The notes under the pieces were generated by a model that saw only the letters and a list, made by a program, of their open reading frames with translations, was not told where the DNA came from and ran no database searches. Shown one piece after another: positions 1 through 12,397 of a stretch of DNA of 64,000 bases (positions are counted from its first letter, which is position 1; each line of letters opens with the position of its first letter). Position numbers and translations under genes: made by a program. The DNA is from Theristus sp. LFF4_11. Taxonomy: Eukaryota; Nematoda; Chromadorea; Monhysterida; Xyalidae. The DNA lies in contig JASANC010004681.1 of the NCBI GenBank assembly GCA_030248135.1, positions 124,001 through 188,000 on the forward strand, given 5' to 3'.

Positions 1-78
1 TTGTGCGATATATTGTTAAACAATTGGAGCGGAGGTGTTGGTCAATACCACATCACACGACCGTTTTTCATGTGATTT

Positions 79-437
79 TTAAATGCGGCTCGGGCTCATG
101 CGCGCCACATGCCCCAGCCACCGCAGACGTCGCAGCTGAATCGTGATGTCGCCCTGACTGTTCGCCTTCGGCCCGAATGCGCGACGTTGCACGGTTTTAT
201 TTGTGACGCGATCAGACCAGTGAGTGCCGGTGATGGAACGAAGCCACTGGTTGTCTTGCACTATTATTTTATTTAATATTGAATTGTTAAGTGACCACAA
301 TTCGCAGCCGTAGAGCAGCGACGAGCGGATGCACGCTGAGTATACTCGTGCCTTTGTGCGTATTGACACGTCGTGCCATCGCCACAGCCGCCGCAGGCTG
401 TGGAACGCCAGGGCAGACAGCTTGATGCGCCGATGAA
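79..437 (-). mobile_element. LINE-type retrotransposon fragment (3' end of reverse transcriptase ORF)
   Basis: An open frame on the minus strand reads through the end of a non-LTR retrotransposon polymerase. Visible landmarks are a segment resembling the RT thumb (RTKARVYSACIRSSLLYGCE), followed by LWSL and, near the end, RRLRWLGHVARM, which is the usual C-terminal signature of many LINE ORF2 proteins. The frame extends upstream to about 437 without a stop (IKLSALAFHSLRRLWRWHD). The catalytic FADD motif and the endonuclease domain are absent, so this is a 5'-truncated dead copy. The clade (RTE, CR1 or Jockey-like) cannot be decided from this much. Confidence 0.85.
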
Positions 438-631
438 CATCATCTGAACAACTAATAACAGTTCAATATTCAAGTACACGTCAAAAATTGTCTTTTTTTA
501 ACTGTTGAAAATGCAACTTTCCCTCTATGAAATTATAGTTGTTCCAGAGCCGGGGGGTTGGGGGGGGATGAAACAATCAAAAAGCTGAAAACGTTTATTG
601 TTGTCAACTGTAAATGTCAACCTGTTACAGG

Positions 632-1074
632 TACCGTATTACCCCCATTAACCCCCCCCCCACCATTAAACCCCCCACGACAAGTTTTTGAATAATCCGC
701 CCCCCACAAATAATCCCCCATGGGGGATTATTGGAAACCTGTTTGAAACACATACCCAGCGAATTCAGTGGCTGGTTGCAGTGAAAATGATGAAATTGTG
801 CTACCAAAGGCCCCAAATGGATGAGTTAATGGTAATGTCATTACAAAAGGCTGTTGTAAAAGGAAATTTCTTTTACTTTTACAGTAGAAGTTTCTGCGAC
901 TTTCTTGCCTGCCATGCAAGGTATTTTTGCCATTTTTCAATAAACCCCCACCCCTAGAATTTGTTTGTAAATAAAGCCCCCCCCCACCAATAATCCCCCC
1001 ACCAATAAACCACCACCCCTAAAAGTCGCTGACATATTCATCCCCCATGGGGGTTTATTGGGGGTAATACGGTA
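632..1074 (+). mobile_element. G/C-tract palindromic MITE, copy 1
   Basis: The element is bounded by TA on each side with terminal inverted repeats CCGTATTACC...GGTAATACGG. Inside each end lie runs of C broken by AATAA/ATTAA, and two perfect CCCCCATGGGGG palindromes (near 720 and 1045) flank a conserved core of about 230 bp. The core holds GGAAACCTGTTTGAAACA and TTTCTGCGACTTTCTTGCC. There is no transposase ORF. The TA duplication and short TIRs suggest mobilisation by a Tc1/mariner-like enzyme, which is inference. Confidence 0.9.
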
Positions 1075-1433
1075 ATACCGGTCGACCACTGAGAAAACGC
1101 TCCAGCATTGTTCCGACCATTCGAAATCCACATCTTCCTGCTTCCACCTCGGTCACCAACAGCGATCAACACATCCACATCAACAACAAGTGCGACTTCA
1201 ACGAGACAAGAGAAACTACATAGATTCACAGCAGAGAACCCAGCAAGACCGTGGAAGTTGTCCGTGGTGATTGGGCAAAAAATAACGAACAAGCCATATC
1301 GATCAACTGTTCTTCATGACATTGCCACTTCATGTGAGCATCCGCAATATTAGCTTCAAGTTCGGCCACAGTAGCTGCTAAACGAAATGCGGTTTCATAA
1401 AGGAAAAGTTGCACAGTTTACTCTATTGTTGTT

Positions 1434-1880
1434 TACTGTATTACCTCTATTAAACCCCCCCCCCCCCAAAATTACCCCCCCCCAAAAGAAATAAACCCCC
1501 ACCCCCTCGACAAGTTTCCAAATAACCCCCCCACCCCAAAAAAATAATCTCCCATGGGGGATTATTGGAAACCTGTTTGAAACACATACCCAGCGAATTC
1601 AGTGGCTGGTTGCAGTGAAAATAATGAAATTGTGCTCCCAAAGGCCCCAAATGGATGAGTTAATGGTAATTTCATTACAAAAGGCTGTTGTAGTAAAAGG
1701 AAATTTCTATGTAGAGTAGAAGTTTCTGCGACTTCCTTACTGCCATGGAAGGTATTTTTGCCATTTTGCCCACCCCTAAAAATGGTTTCCAAATAAACCC
1801 CCCCCAAAAAATAAACCCCCACCCCCAGAAGTCGCTGAAGAAATAAACCCCCATGGGGGTTTATTAGAGGTAATACGGTA
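1434..1880 (+). mobile_element. G/C-tract palindromic MITE, copy 2 (subfamily B)
   Basis: Same architecture as the copy at 632. The terminal repeats carry the variant TTACCTCTATTAAA / TTTATTAGAGGTAA, and the right arm reads CAGAAGTCGCTGAAGAAATA. These differences are shared with the copies at 41461 and 46593 and define a second subfamily. The left TIR has one mismatch (CTGTATTACC). Confidence 0.9.
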
Positions 1881-2229
1881 ATTGTTTTTTTTACTGCAAA
1901 GGGCACCGTTTTGAGGTTTTTCGCAACTTTTAATCCAGTGTTGCGCCGACGCGACTAGATTTAAATGAGAACAGTGCTTTTTGCCTGTTTGACAGTGCAT
2001 AAGAATGAAATGTTGATTGACGACGACAACGACTATAATCGGAAACGTATGGCAGAAATGAACAAAATTGTCATGGAGTAATAGAATACGTAATTTTCAT
2101 CACAATAAAAATCAAACTCAATTCCGGACCATCTCAGCAGTAAAAGCTAATTCAAAGGGAAGATCATATTCAATACAAACTAAAAGTAAATGCATTTTAT
2201 TGCTGCGGCTATCACAAAAAAAGTACACC

Positions 2230-5200
2230 TCATCGCCCATTGGCCGAAACTCGATAGAAATTGCCGTGCTTTGGATCGAAATAGCAATTCAAGTCGGGAT
2301 CATAAAACAGATCCATCACGGGGCAGACGGCGTTATTCTGCGGAGCATTTTTATTCTTCACCGCGACCGGGTAGTCATCGACCGAGTCGACGCCGCTGTC
2401 GTCTTGTTGCGTTGTTGTTTCTTCGTCTGGCCGTGCGTCCCTAACCACGTCCCCATTCGCATGTAATTTAGGGCGCCGTACTGTGGCGTGGTCAGTTTTT
2501 TGTGGCGCCACTTGCTGGACGTCGCGACGCATTGCGGCGAGGCTGCGTTTGGAATTTTGAATAGTCGGAATAAAAAAGGAGTTTTTGATTTTCCAACTTT
2601 TTAAAAACTTTAAAAATTTTTAAAAATCGCCCAATATTAAAGATGTTGAACGCTGTATTTCTTCATTGACAAAAATGTAACAATTTCGGATCAGAAAGAG
2701 ATAAATCGAGCGTTTGTTTGCACCAGATGAACCATTCAGTTTCAGACGGAAACGAAACTTTCAGAAAACATCTCTAAAAACATATGTGAAACGTTCCAAA
2801 AACCCCACGCCGCTGAATTTTCTAAGACACCACGTTGTTAGAGACGTTTTTAGAGATGTTGTCTGAAACACAGTTTTTTCCCTCTTAGTTTCAGCGATAA
2901 ACGCTCACTTTGAGGACAGTTGACTTTGCGACAACGACTTTTGCAGCGATGCCATGATCATCTCGGAGCGTGACGCGTTTCGGTCAGCCTGCAATGATGG
3001 TTCTGCATTTTTCAGGTGTCCCCAACTCCAGGGGCAGAAGGGGAAGGGTGAAATCTCAGCTGAACCCGTGCTCTTTGTTGATTGGAAATTTCTAAAACAG
3101 CTGGCACGTTGATTGGCCATCACAAAAAGCAGCCTATCACATCCGTCTCAGGCAATGTGAACCAGAAAACCACTAAAAAGGTTCCGCAAAAAACCAGCAA
3201 CCCACCCAAGCGCCGTTCTCCACGGTGTCACTCGTGTCCTCCCACTCATCCTCCTCGTCGTCCAGCACATCAGCGTTCTCATCAGTCGACTCGTCATCAA
3301 TCACATAATGCCCGAGTTGCTCGAGAATGTCAGTTTTTCGAGTTTTTCCCGTTTTACTGTCCTCTTCGAAGACGTCGTTGGCAGCGTTTTGTTGCGCCTG
3401 AACAAAGTCATCTAACTTTTATTGTGACGATTTACTTCACTGGATCGAACAACCAAATAAACGTACGTCTTACCAACATGGAACAAATTCAAACTCCTGA
3501 GTGACGTGTCGTGAGTAACGTGACAAGGTCGTCAAACAACACTAAAAAAGCGTTGCTTGACATTTCACGTGACGTTGACCGGACAGCACTTAACACTCGT
3601 CTACACTACACTCACATACTGTACGTTAGGCGTCGCGTGTCGAGTAAACGTGACGATTACGTCACGAAAGTATCATCACGTTAAACGTCACGCTAAATAT
3701 CACATCAACTGTCGCGCAAAACGTCACGCTGACTGTCACGTCAACTGTGACGTAAAACTTCACGTTAATTACCGTATTACCTCCAATAAACCCCCATGGG
3801 GGATTAATGCGTCAGCGACTTTTAGGGGTGGGGTTTATTGGTGGGGAGATTATTGGTGGGGGGGGGGGTATTCACAAACAAATTCTAGGGGTGGGGTTTA
3901 CTGAAAAATAGCAAAAATACCTTGCATGGCAGACAAGAAAGTCGCAGAAACTTCTACTCTACATAGAAATTTTCTTTTATAACAGCCTTTTGTAATGAAA
4001 TTACCATTAACTCATCCATTTGGGGCCTTTGGTAGCACAATTTCATTATTTTCAAAGCAACCAGCCACTGAATTCGCTGGGTATGTGTTTCAAACAGGTT
4101 TCCAATAATCCCCCATGGGGGTTATTTGTGGGGGATTATTCGGAAACTTGTCGTGGGGGTGGGGGTTTATTGGTGGGGGGGGGAGGGATCAATGGTGGGG
4201 GGGGTTTAATGGGGGTAATACGGTTTAATAATTTACTGTCACGTTAAACGTCACGATAACTGTCACGCAAAACTTTCCAACGCAAAGAAGTTCACCTGTT
4301 GGCGTCGCATGCTCGCGAGTGCCATCGCCTCAAAGTCATCGACCCATTCATCCTCCAGCGCCGATTTCACGACGCCACGATCCGGTTGTGGCGTCAGCGT
4401 TTGGTCGGACTGAACGGAGTCGCTCAGTGACGCTTGTGATTTCAGCCTTTTTTGATTTGAGCGATTTTTCGACTGACTGTTCCGATCGCTTGCACCGAGG
4501 TTAAGATAGGCAACCTGAAGTTTAAAAATGGGGGTTGGTTTAGAAATTGCGCCCAAACCATACTTGCTTACACAGTTGTATCTCTCTCTTCTTGCGTCCA
4601 AATTGCATCCTCTCTCTCTCTCTCCTCACCCTTCGAACAGCCACGCAAGTTTACGTGTCACGTTTCACGTGAACGATTTTCTGGCGCGAATATTTTACTG
4701 AGAATTTTTTGTTTGTTTTTCGAACGAACCATGACCATGATTTGAATGCAGATTGGCGGTATCATCAAGATACGAACTGGCCAACATTGACAATGATACA
4801 CAAAAAACAGCAATGTCATTCAGCAGTGCTGCAGATTCCCGCGAATCGTTGACTCGCTTTTCATGATATGGCAACTTCAAAGACCAACACAGCGAAAACT
4901 TGTTGTCTGATAAGATTGATCGGAGGAAGATTTTTCATAGATACCAAAGATGACTTGTTGATGGAGCATATCAAGCTGATTCGCTTATAAAAAACGGTGC
5001 GTACCGTTTTAGAATGATGATTACGAAATTGGCCACTTTCACCAAACTCGAGCTCGCTATCACTGGAATTCTGCTGTGTCATGTTGCTCATCGGCTCGTA
5101 TGGGTCAACCAGCATCACTTGTTCCATTCGCTGCGCCAGCACCAGCTCGGCTACGCTTGGCTCTGAGGTTCCGTTTGAAAATTGTGTACAGCGGCATTCA

Positions 5201-8200
5201 TGAAGCAGTATTTGGTGACCGCGTCGCTATGTTTTCGCGCACAGCTACGCGTCAGAACACTTCTTCATGAATGCCACTTGAACGTTCTCTTTTTTTTAAA
5301 CCGTTCATTTCCGCAAAAAAAACGGTGTTTTCGCCAATGAGTTGAGGGACTGCGCACAAATGTAAAATGCGCTGCTGAATAAGCCGACCACTGTTCTTCA
5401 CAGCTACATGTACGCACTAACTTTTCCGTCGCATATTCCACGAATTCTGATTTCGATTTCGACCATTGTTCAACGTTGACCACTGGCGAAACTTTCGCAC
5501 ATCTGACGTTGACCTTGATCGCTGATGTTTCAACGATTCGGTATTAGTGCCGTCCGAACTGCTCAAGTGGCCATTTGCCAAAGCTCGCTCATTCTGTGAT
5601 GCTCTTCGTCTCGTTTCTTTTATCGTGTCGCGATCGATAGCCTAAAAACGCCAAAAATAAAATGACAACGTTTGGAGTTTGGATCTATGATTTGGTTAGT
5701 TTGGTACCGAGACTCAATGCGCGCATGGACACATGGAACTTCTGAAAACTTTCATTTTTTTCACAAACTCGCCTCTTCCAACTCGTCGTCAGACATTCGC
5801 ACATGGACTTCCGGTACCGTGAGAAAGTTCTCACGGTCTCCGTGGGAATTCGACAGACTCAGGTCCCTGGAGCGTTTCGCTGATTGCCACCGTCGATTGT
5901 GGTACTGCTGCTGGTAGCGCCATCTGAGTTTGGAAACATTTTTCTTGTTTTTCTGGTTCGATTTAATGCTGAAACAACACTTCACTTTCGAATAAACGTC
6001 TCTCTGATTGTCTCTTACTCCGCCTGAATGAAACACAAAATCACTCGTATGAAATCCGCGCAAGTCAACAAAAAATCCCTAACAAACGCACTGGCAAACA
6101 TGCAATATGCACTGCGGCGCATTTCTGTGCCTGTGTGTTTGTTGGTCACTGTGCATGGACCACATCCGACTGAGACCATCTGTGCAGCAAAGTGCCCGGT
6201 CTTCAGACCACGACCATAACCTGTATTCCGAAGGCGGCCTCGCCGGCATACCAGCAGCCAAGCGTTGCCAAACCGTGCCACGATGATGACGATTCCTTGA
6301 ACCTCGACCGGTTTTATTTGCGGACGTCGACTTTTCAAACGGATTATTCAGCTCTGTCGTCGACGCGGTTCGCTCGTGTTGCTGGGGAGTGGCTGAAAAA
6401 CCATCGGATAATGAAAAACTGTCAGACGCTGAAATCGTCGGACGCTTCGTCAACAACGTGACACTAAAACAGAAGAATAACAGAACTCGGGAGCTAGTTT
6501 TGGCGGTTTCCCCGATAGTGACAATAGAGAGACACGTCTAGATTGCTAATGCGTGTTGATCTGACTGTATTCAGCGTCAACATTTTCTCGAAACATCCAT
6601 TCCGAAAACCGACCGAGTCGCGGCAGTGACGCGGAGCGATTCGTGGCAGGACCCGGCAACGGATGTTGTAGGGAGCCTGACGAGGTCATCGGTCGGGCTT
6701 GCGAACTGCCGGGCACCTTCAGAGTGACCAGTGTACTTTCGTCGCCAGTTACAGGCGAGATTGGCACGAGACGATTTTTATCGGCCGCGCCAATTTTGTG
6801 GTGGTGGTGGTTTCGATGCTTGCCGCTGATCACGCGCGAGTCTGGAACGGCACCAAAAACTTTTTGAAGTTGTTTCGTGATTCCAATCGGAATCGAAATT
6901 TTTTGAAAATGTTTGTTTCGGAAAACAAAAAAAAACGAAAAAGTGACGTGTGTGAAAAACAACGAACGTAAAGATCTGCTGTTCTGTTTGCGATTCAACA
7001 CTGGCATTTTCTCGATTTTCTCGGCGGTTAGCGCGGCATTACTGGGAGTTGGATGATTGGCGCCCGACAACATTTCCATGGTCAAGACCAAATTTCGCTG
7101 CGGCAGAAACTTTGGCAGTCGAAACTCGTTTGGGATGCTCTTGAACTCTGTATTTCAACATTTTATGGAAGGTTCTGTGTTACCAACTTCATACATTGTA
7201 CTGTACACATATAACACATTCCAAATAGCAGCTATTGTAAAGGTAACGCATTCGGTCTCACCACGATATTGCAACAGCCTAAGCAATCACCGCATATGAG
7301 TGAGATCGTGTCAAGACTGACCGTGGCATATGAGTGAGATCGTGTCAAGACCGACCGTGGCATACGGTATTCCGACCGCCTTCACCCTGCCCTCTCACCG
7401 TTGTCAGTGGTGTAGTCAGCGGGCGCGTGTCGCATTGTGAACACTCGACGCAGCAAGCAACTCGGACAAATTGAGACGGAACACAACGTTTGGAACCATG
7501 CCCACGGCCACAGTGCCGATGTTAGATGAGCGAGCGGGATGCAGATGTTCAGCCACTGAGAAATCGATTAATTATGAAAGAGTGATTTTTGAAAATAATG
7601 GTGTCAATCATTGCGGAAGAGCTTTTTTGCACTATGATATTACAACACACGAATGTCTCGCAACCGTCACAAACAAACACACTGGCACGAACACACGGTA
7701 TGTCGTCTGTGTGCCAATGTGTTTGCGACTTCACTTATGCTGTAAAAAGTGCACCAGAAAATCAGTTTCACGCGAACGGCAGCCAAGGCCTCTGGTGAAA
7801 TTCTAGGGGACCGTGTTGCTTGGCAACTGCAGTTGTGTTCGAATTTCAAAAACACATTTTTTGAACAGTTCGCTTTGTGATTTGACGTCTAAACATGAGG
7901 ACCTTCGACCAAGAAATTGCGGCTTTTCACATTCATATTTTCATAGCGAATTATTTCAACTAATTTGACCAGACAATACAAGAAGTTCGCTGTTTGCGGT
8001 TTCGCAAGGTAGACGAATCTGACGAATAGGCGAAGTTTGAGAAAACAAATCTCCAAAACATACACATAACAAACGACTAAAAATCATACGAGTCGAGAAA
8101 AAGTTCACATGAAGCCCAAGTTTTCATTATGCCTAATCGAAGACCGGAACACCTTTTCATTTCGCTCCTGCATCACACTTTATTTGCGCATGCATGAGCA

Positions 8201-10804
8201 CTAGAAAATGCTTGCCAGTATGCAGAGGTTCTGTATTAGCTGACCACTGCATGTATTTTAGCTAATGGCTTTCAGATGCTCGTGCGTGTGTGTCTGTGCT
8301 TAGCATAAATGCCAACATGCTCGGGAGGCATTATGAAATGTGTGAATGCAGACACGCTCTAATACAGCGTCGCACGACAACAACAACGCTGGAAATTGTG
8401 AAAAGCATGGATAATACGAAAGCTTCCTTATGCAGAAATATCATGGTTGAACTTTGGCGAACGGGAGAGTTTGATTCGAAAAAGGAAGACAGTGGTTTTT
8501 TGAAGCGAACAACGGACTAATTACAAGTAGACTGCGGTTGATTGCCGACAAGGATATTGTTCGTTGATTGACGGTTGATTGATTGATTGATTGAATGATT
8601 GATTTTATTAGACACATTGTAAGTGCCAGGCATATGCGCAAGGAAAACCAGTTTCGAAACCAGCAAAACTGGGCACATACAACCAGACGATAGGAGGCAA
8701 CCCATTGAATATGCAACCAACCAACCAACCAACAAGTTGGTTTCATCAATTAAAAAAGCACAACACGACCGATCGAGAAACTGCAGAAACAATCCAAACG
8801 AAAAGAAGTCACTGGTGAAATAAAGTTCAACAAGAAGCTCAGCAAGACGGTCTGGGGGTCTGGGTCAGAGGTTTGCAGATCCGCCTTGGCGGACTTCTTG
8901 TGGAGCGCATTTTTTAGTGACATGAAATGGCTCTCGTACTTTTAAAGAATGTAAAGAATTAAAAAAGCAACATTTTCAGAATATTCGTTGTAAACACCCG
9001 TTTTAGACAGCGAAACTTGTGAAATGAGCAGGCAGCTTGAGAAACGATTGTTTAAAAAAAACACCCGCTTTTGAAAAAGCGCTAATATGGGAGTTCTTAC
9101 AAATAGTCGCTCTTGTTGGCTGTTGCTCTTGGCCGTTCGATTGTGACAGGAGCCATGATGATAGAAACAGTTTTCTTTCAAAACCAAGTGTGAGATACAT
9201 TTTTAAGCAAGGACGATCAGGAACTGTCGGAAATAATGTCCGTTTTGTCCCTCCCCCAAGACTCACCACTTTCGCGCCGACCACCCTGAGCGGCAGTCGT
9301 GCGGTGAACTGCGACACGTTCGGCGCTCTCGTGGCGGTGCTGAAGTGCAACTGCAGTTTCGCGTCGTTGGTCGCGTCCTCGACGAGCACCTCAAACCTGA
9401 ACTCGTCCTGGCCGGCGACGGCGACTTGCAGCACGAGAAACGCGTGCGTCAGGTGCACTGAAAATGGGTGTTTTTTGGGAAATGAGCAATTTCCGTTTTT
9501 TGTTTTGAGTATGACCTATTTTTTCAAACGTGTCCGGACTAAACTGACGTCATTCGTTTTAAAAACGCCCGTTTGTCAAAATACAGGCACAAAAATGTCA
9601 TTTTGGTGTGACTGATTCGACAGTCACCATTTGTTTACGTGAAGAAATCGGCTAAACGGAAAGTCTGGTTTGCTGTGAACGGCAAGCGCATGTTTGGCGG
9701 CACATGACGTCATTTCAGTGGGGCACGTTAAAAAAATAGGTCATACCAACATCAAAATTAAAGTTACATGTCACTTTATTCTGCAGAAACTAAACAGCAG
9801 AGCATGTGAGACTGAATTACAGTGAGAAGAACAAATGTATCGGGCTTGGTTGGAATCCAATCACCCCATTTTATGCTAAACATCTTTTTTTGCAACTCCT
9901 CAGTCGTCATTTCTTCGTTCGCAAAGTGATAAGGTTTAAGCAAACCTGTATGAAAAGCAAGATTCTTTTTGACGACCGTGCGACTTTGCTATAACGCTTG
10001 CATTCTGTTGCAGAGTGACACACAAACACACAGGCACGCGCACGGTGCGATTACTGCAGCGCGCGTATCTGCGTGCTGGTGTGTTTGTTTGTGAGTGTGT
10101 AACAGTGCCGCGCATCAGGTCAGGGAAAGCAAGCAGCAAGCGCTACAGAAGAAAAAACTTTCCGAAGAAAGGAACTTGAAAATCGAAAATTTAAGCGGCA
10201 TTCATGAAGCAGTATTTAGTGACCGCGTAGCTATGTTATAACATGGCCACGCGTCACTAAATACTGTTCCATGAATGCCCCATTAATCGACTAACGCGAC
10301 TGCTTCGAATCGGGCGGAGTGGTCAGTCGGTAAGTGGCGCTGCTTTGACCGCTCAATTCTAATACTCGCTCTCGCAGCTGATCATCGTAAACCTGTGCTT
10401 TTGGGAGAGATGAACTTTTTTGGGGAAGTCGATTGTTTGCCTGCTCGTAAAAAGTTGTAAATTCGTTTGGTAACCAGATTTTGTTGCACTTGAACAGCAC
10501 ACAAATACAATGCGGAGTTACCATGTTCCTGCTTAGCCAATCATTATTTTTTTTGTTTGACAAACAAACGATCAAAATGGAATGGAGGAAATCCAAACAT
10601 CAGAATGGAGGAAACTTTGAAATAGACAAAGTAATTGAACGAAAAAACGTAAATCTGCAATATCCATTCGAAAATAAAGCGTGTCATCTCTGAGTAATGC
10701 CACATGAAACCGACCTTTTTCACACTGAATCGATGTTGCCGCCACGACTCGACCGACGTCACGTCCGCGTTCAAGGCCGACAACAATTCAACAACGTCAC
10801 CGTG
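2230..10804 (-). CDS. CFAP20DC: CFAP20DC-like protein (CFA20/DUF667 domain), multi-exon, start exon not found
   Basis: The N-terminal half assembles from three exons in phase: 10715-10804 (GDVVELLSALN), 10296-10392 (YDDQLRERVLELSG) and 9267-9457 (HAFLVLQVAVAGQDEFRFEV, ending RLPLRVVGAKV). The order and spacing match the CFA20 domain at the start of human CFAP20DC (C3orf67), related to the axonemal inner-junction protein CFAP20. Downstream minus-strand exons, with approximate edges, carry low-complexity sequence: 6965-7150 (IPNEFRLPKFLPQ), 6550-6830, 6220-6465, 5760-5940, 5040-5165, 4296-4505 (EDEWVDDFEAMALASMRRQQ), 3180-3420 (acidic), 2910-3020. The last exon, 2230 to about 2521, ends DLFYDPDLNCYFDPKHGNFY. 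The start exon upstream of 10804 and the exon joining 9267 to 7150 were not found. Role by family: cilia or flagella; location is inferred. Several introns hold MITEs. Confidence 0.8.
3770..4225 (-). mobile_element. G/C-tract palindromic MITE, copy 3
   Basis: Inserted in an intron of the CFAP20DC-like gene, with the core in reverse orientation to copy 1. The left flank has the TA; the right flank reads TT and is probably mutated. Both CCCCCATGGGGG-type palindromes are present, one slightly degraded. Long G runs (up to 11) lie on the plus strand. Confidence 0.9.
5191..5277. repeat. short palindromic element (GCGGCATTCATGAAGCAGTA family)
   Basis: An 85-90 bp near-perfect inverted repeat: GCGGCATTCATGAAGCAGT at the left and the complementary ...CTTCATGAATGCC at the right, with a short loop. 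Two other full copies lie at 10193-10280 and 35993-36084, and a half copy at about 35813-35840. It lies just upstream (in gene orientation) of a predicted CFAP20DC exon at 5040-5165. Confidence 0.8.
7293..7360. repeat. 34-bp tandem duplication
   Basis: Two adjacent 34-bp units beginning CATATGAGTGAGATCGTGTC differ at one base (GACTGACC versus GACCGACC). They lie in an intron of the CFAP20DC-like gene. The GATCGTGTCAAGACT part recurs near 57836, so the unit may be part of a dispersed repeat. Confidence 0.85.
9508..9746 (+). mobile_element. MITE with TIR TATGACCTATTTTTT, copy 1
   Basis: A 240-bp element starts GTATGACCTATTTTTTCAAA and ends with the complement AAAAAAATAGGTCATAC. Its interior contains GACTGATTCGACAGTCACCA and GGTTTGCTGTGAACGGCAAG. 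A second copy in the opposite orientation lies at about 10865-11100. The two flank the exon at 10296-10392 of the CFAP20DC-like gene. No coding capacity. Confidence 0.85.
10193..10280. repeat. short palindromic element, second copy
   Basis: Near-perfect inverted repeat of the family at 5191: GCGGCATTCATGAAGCAGTA on the left, its complement on the right, with centre GCTATGTTATAACATGGCC. The right arm ends about 15 bp from the splice donor of the exon 10296-10392. Confidence 0.85.
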
Positions 10805-10864
10805 CTGAAAGGGTTTTAGAAGATGCGGCACTAATTACGGTATATAGGTAAATCGTGTTTAGAA

Positions 10865-11100
10865 GTATGACCTATTTTTTTAAACGTGTCCCTCTGAAAT
10901 GACGTCATGTGCCGCCAAACAAGCGCTTGCCGTTCGCAGCAAACCAGACTTTCCGTTTAGCCGATTTCTTCCCGCAGACAAATGGTGAATGTCGAATCAG
11001 TCACACCAAACTGAAATTTTAGTGCCTGTACTTTGACTTATTAAAGTATTTGTATTTAAAGCAAATGGCGTCATTTTAGTCTGGACACGTTTGAATAAAT
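10865..11100 (-). mobile_element. MITE with TIR TATGACCTATTTTTT, copy 2
   Basis: Reverse-oriented relative of the element at 9508. The left end GTATGACCTATTTTTTTAAA is intact. The right end is decayed (GACACGTTTGAATAAA), and the interior GGTTTGCTGCGAACGGCAAG is recognisable in complement. Confidence 0.75.
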
Positions 11101-11929
11101 CCACAATACGCCAGTGTGGTGTACCATGGCCCTTGGTGTAATTTGCGGCCATGCAATGTGGCACACACACACCGACGCTGAGTAAGAACGTGCGGTACAA
11201 ATTTTAATTTAATTTTGATTAAAATCAACGAATCGACTTTCATCACAATTCTGTTCAACTTATACTGATTTTGTTCGGGCACACAATTGGCGGGCTGGAC
11301 AGTATTGTGAAAAAAATGTTGATCCAGTGCATTTGCCAGTGGCAGTTGAGCTGAACAAATTTGTTCAGTGGAACCCGAATGTTCGCATAGGAAATTCAAT
11401 ATGCGGCAATTTTAGACCACACCATCGCACATTTGATCAGAAAGAAAACAATGAAACAAATTCAAAGCCAGAAGTTGAACCAACGTTGTTGAACGTTCGT
11501 AGCATTTGTTCAGCAATTGTGCAGTTTTTCTTTCTCTGAAATCATACGTTGCGATTTTTTGATGCCGACATTTTGCGGAAGGATTGAAACTTTGAAAACG
11601 CGTAATATCAAAAAAATAACAAGCCACCCGGTTTCCGAAAATTGCAATTCAATTCGAAAATGCGGGAAACGGCACAAAAAAACGACTATTTTCAGATTAG
11701 TTTCAAACATACATGCAATTATTTCGAAACCAATACACACAGAAACAGAGAAAACCGCATTTGTGAAAAAGCTAGGTCGGGTAGCTAGGTTACAAGCCAA
11801 TATTCATTTGTACGTGAATAATTATGCTTTTGGCATTTGGCATAGTATAAGCCGAACATGCTTTCGAACCCATAGAAAGGTATGAAGCAATACGTGTTTA
11901 TTGTGAATGGTGATATGGTGAAACATATA

Positions 11930-12397
11930 TACCGTATTACCCCCATTAAACCCCCCCCCACCATTAATCCCCCCCCCACCAATAAACCCCCACCCCCCGA
12001 CCAGTTTCCGAATAATCCCCCCCCCCCACAAATAATCCCCCATGGGGGATTATTGGAGACCTGTTTGAAACACATACCCAGCGAATTCAGTGGCTGGTTG
12101 CAGTGAAAATGATGAAATTGTGCTACCAAAAGCCCCAAATAGGTGAGTTAATAGTAATTTCATCACAAAAGGCTGTTATAAAAGGAAATTTCTATGTAGA
12201 GTAGAAGTTTCTGCGACTTTCTTGCCTGCCATGCAAGGTATTTTTGCCATTTTTCAACAAACCCCCATCCCTAGAATTTTTTTGTAAAATAAACCCCCCC
12301 CCCCCACCAATAATCCCCCCCCCACCAATAAACCCCCACCCCTAAAAGTCGCTGACGTATTAATCCCCCATGGGGGTTTATTGGGGGTAATACGGTA
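11930..12397 (+). mobile_element. G/C-tract palindromic MITE, copy 4
   Basis: Complete copy with TA on both sides, TIRs CCGTATTACC/GGTAATACGG, two CCCCCATGGGGG palindromes and the full core. Closest to copy 1 (subfamily A). Confidence 0.92.

Larger units (their letters stand above)
438..2229. other. gene-free stretch dominated by two MITE copies
   Basis: No coding exon is recognisable here. The interval holds two copies of the G/C-tract palindromic MITE (632-1074 and 1434-1880) separated by about 360 bp of unique sequence. It then runs into the 3' flank of the CFAP20DC-like gene, whose stop codon is at 2230-2232 on the minus strand. Short open frames here come from the MITE C-tracts. Confidence 0.7.
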
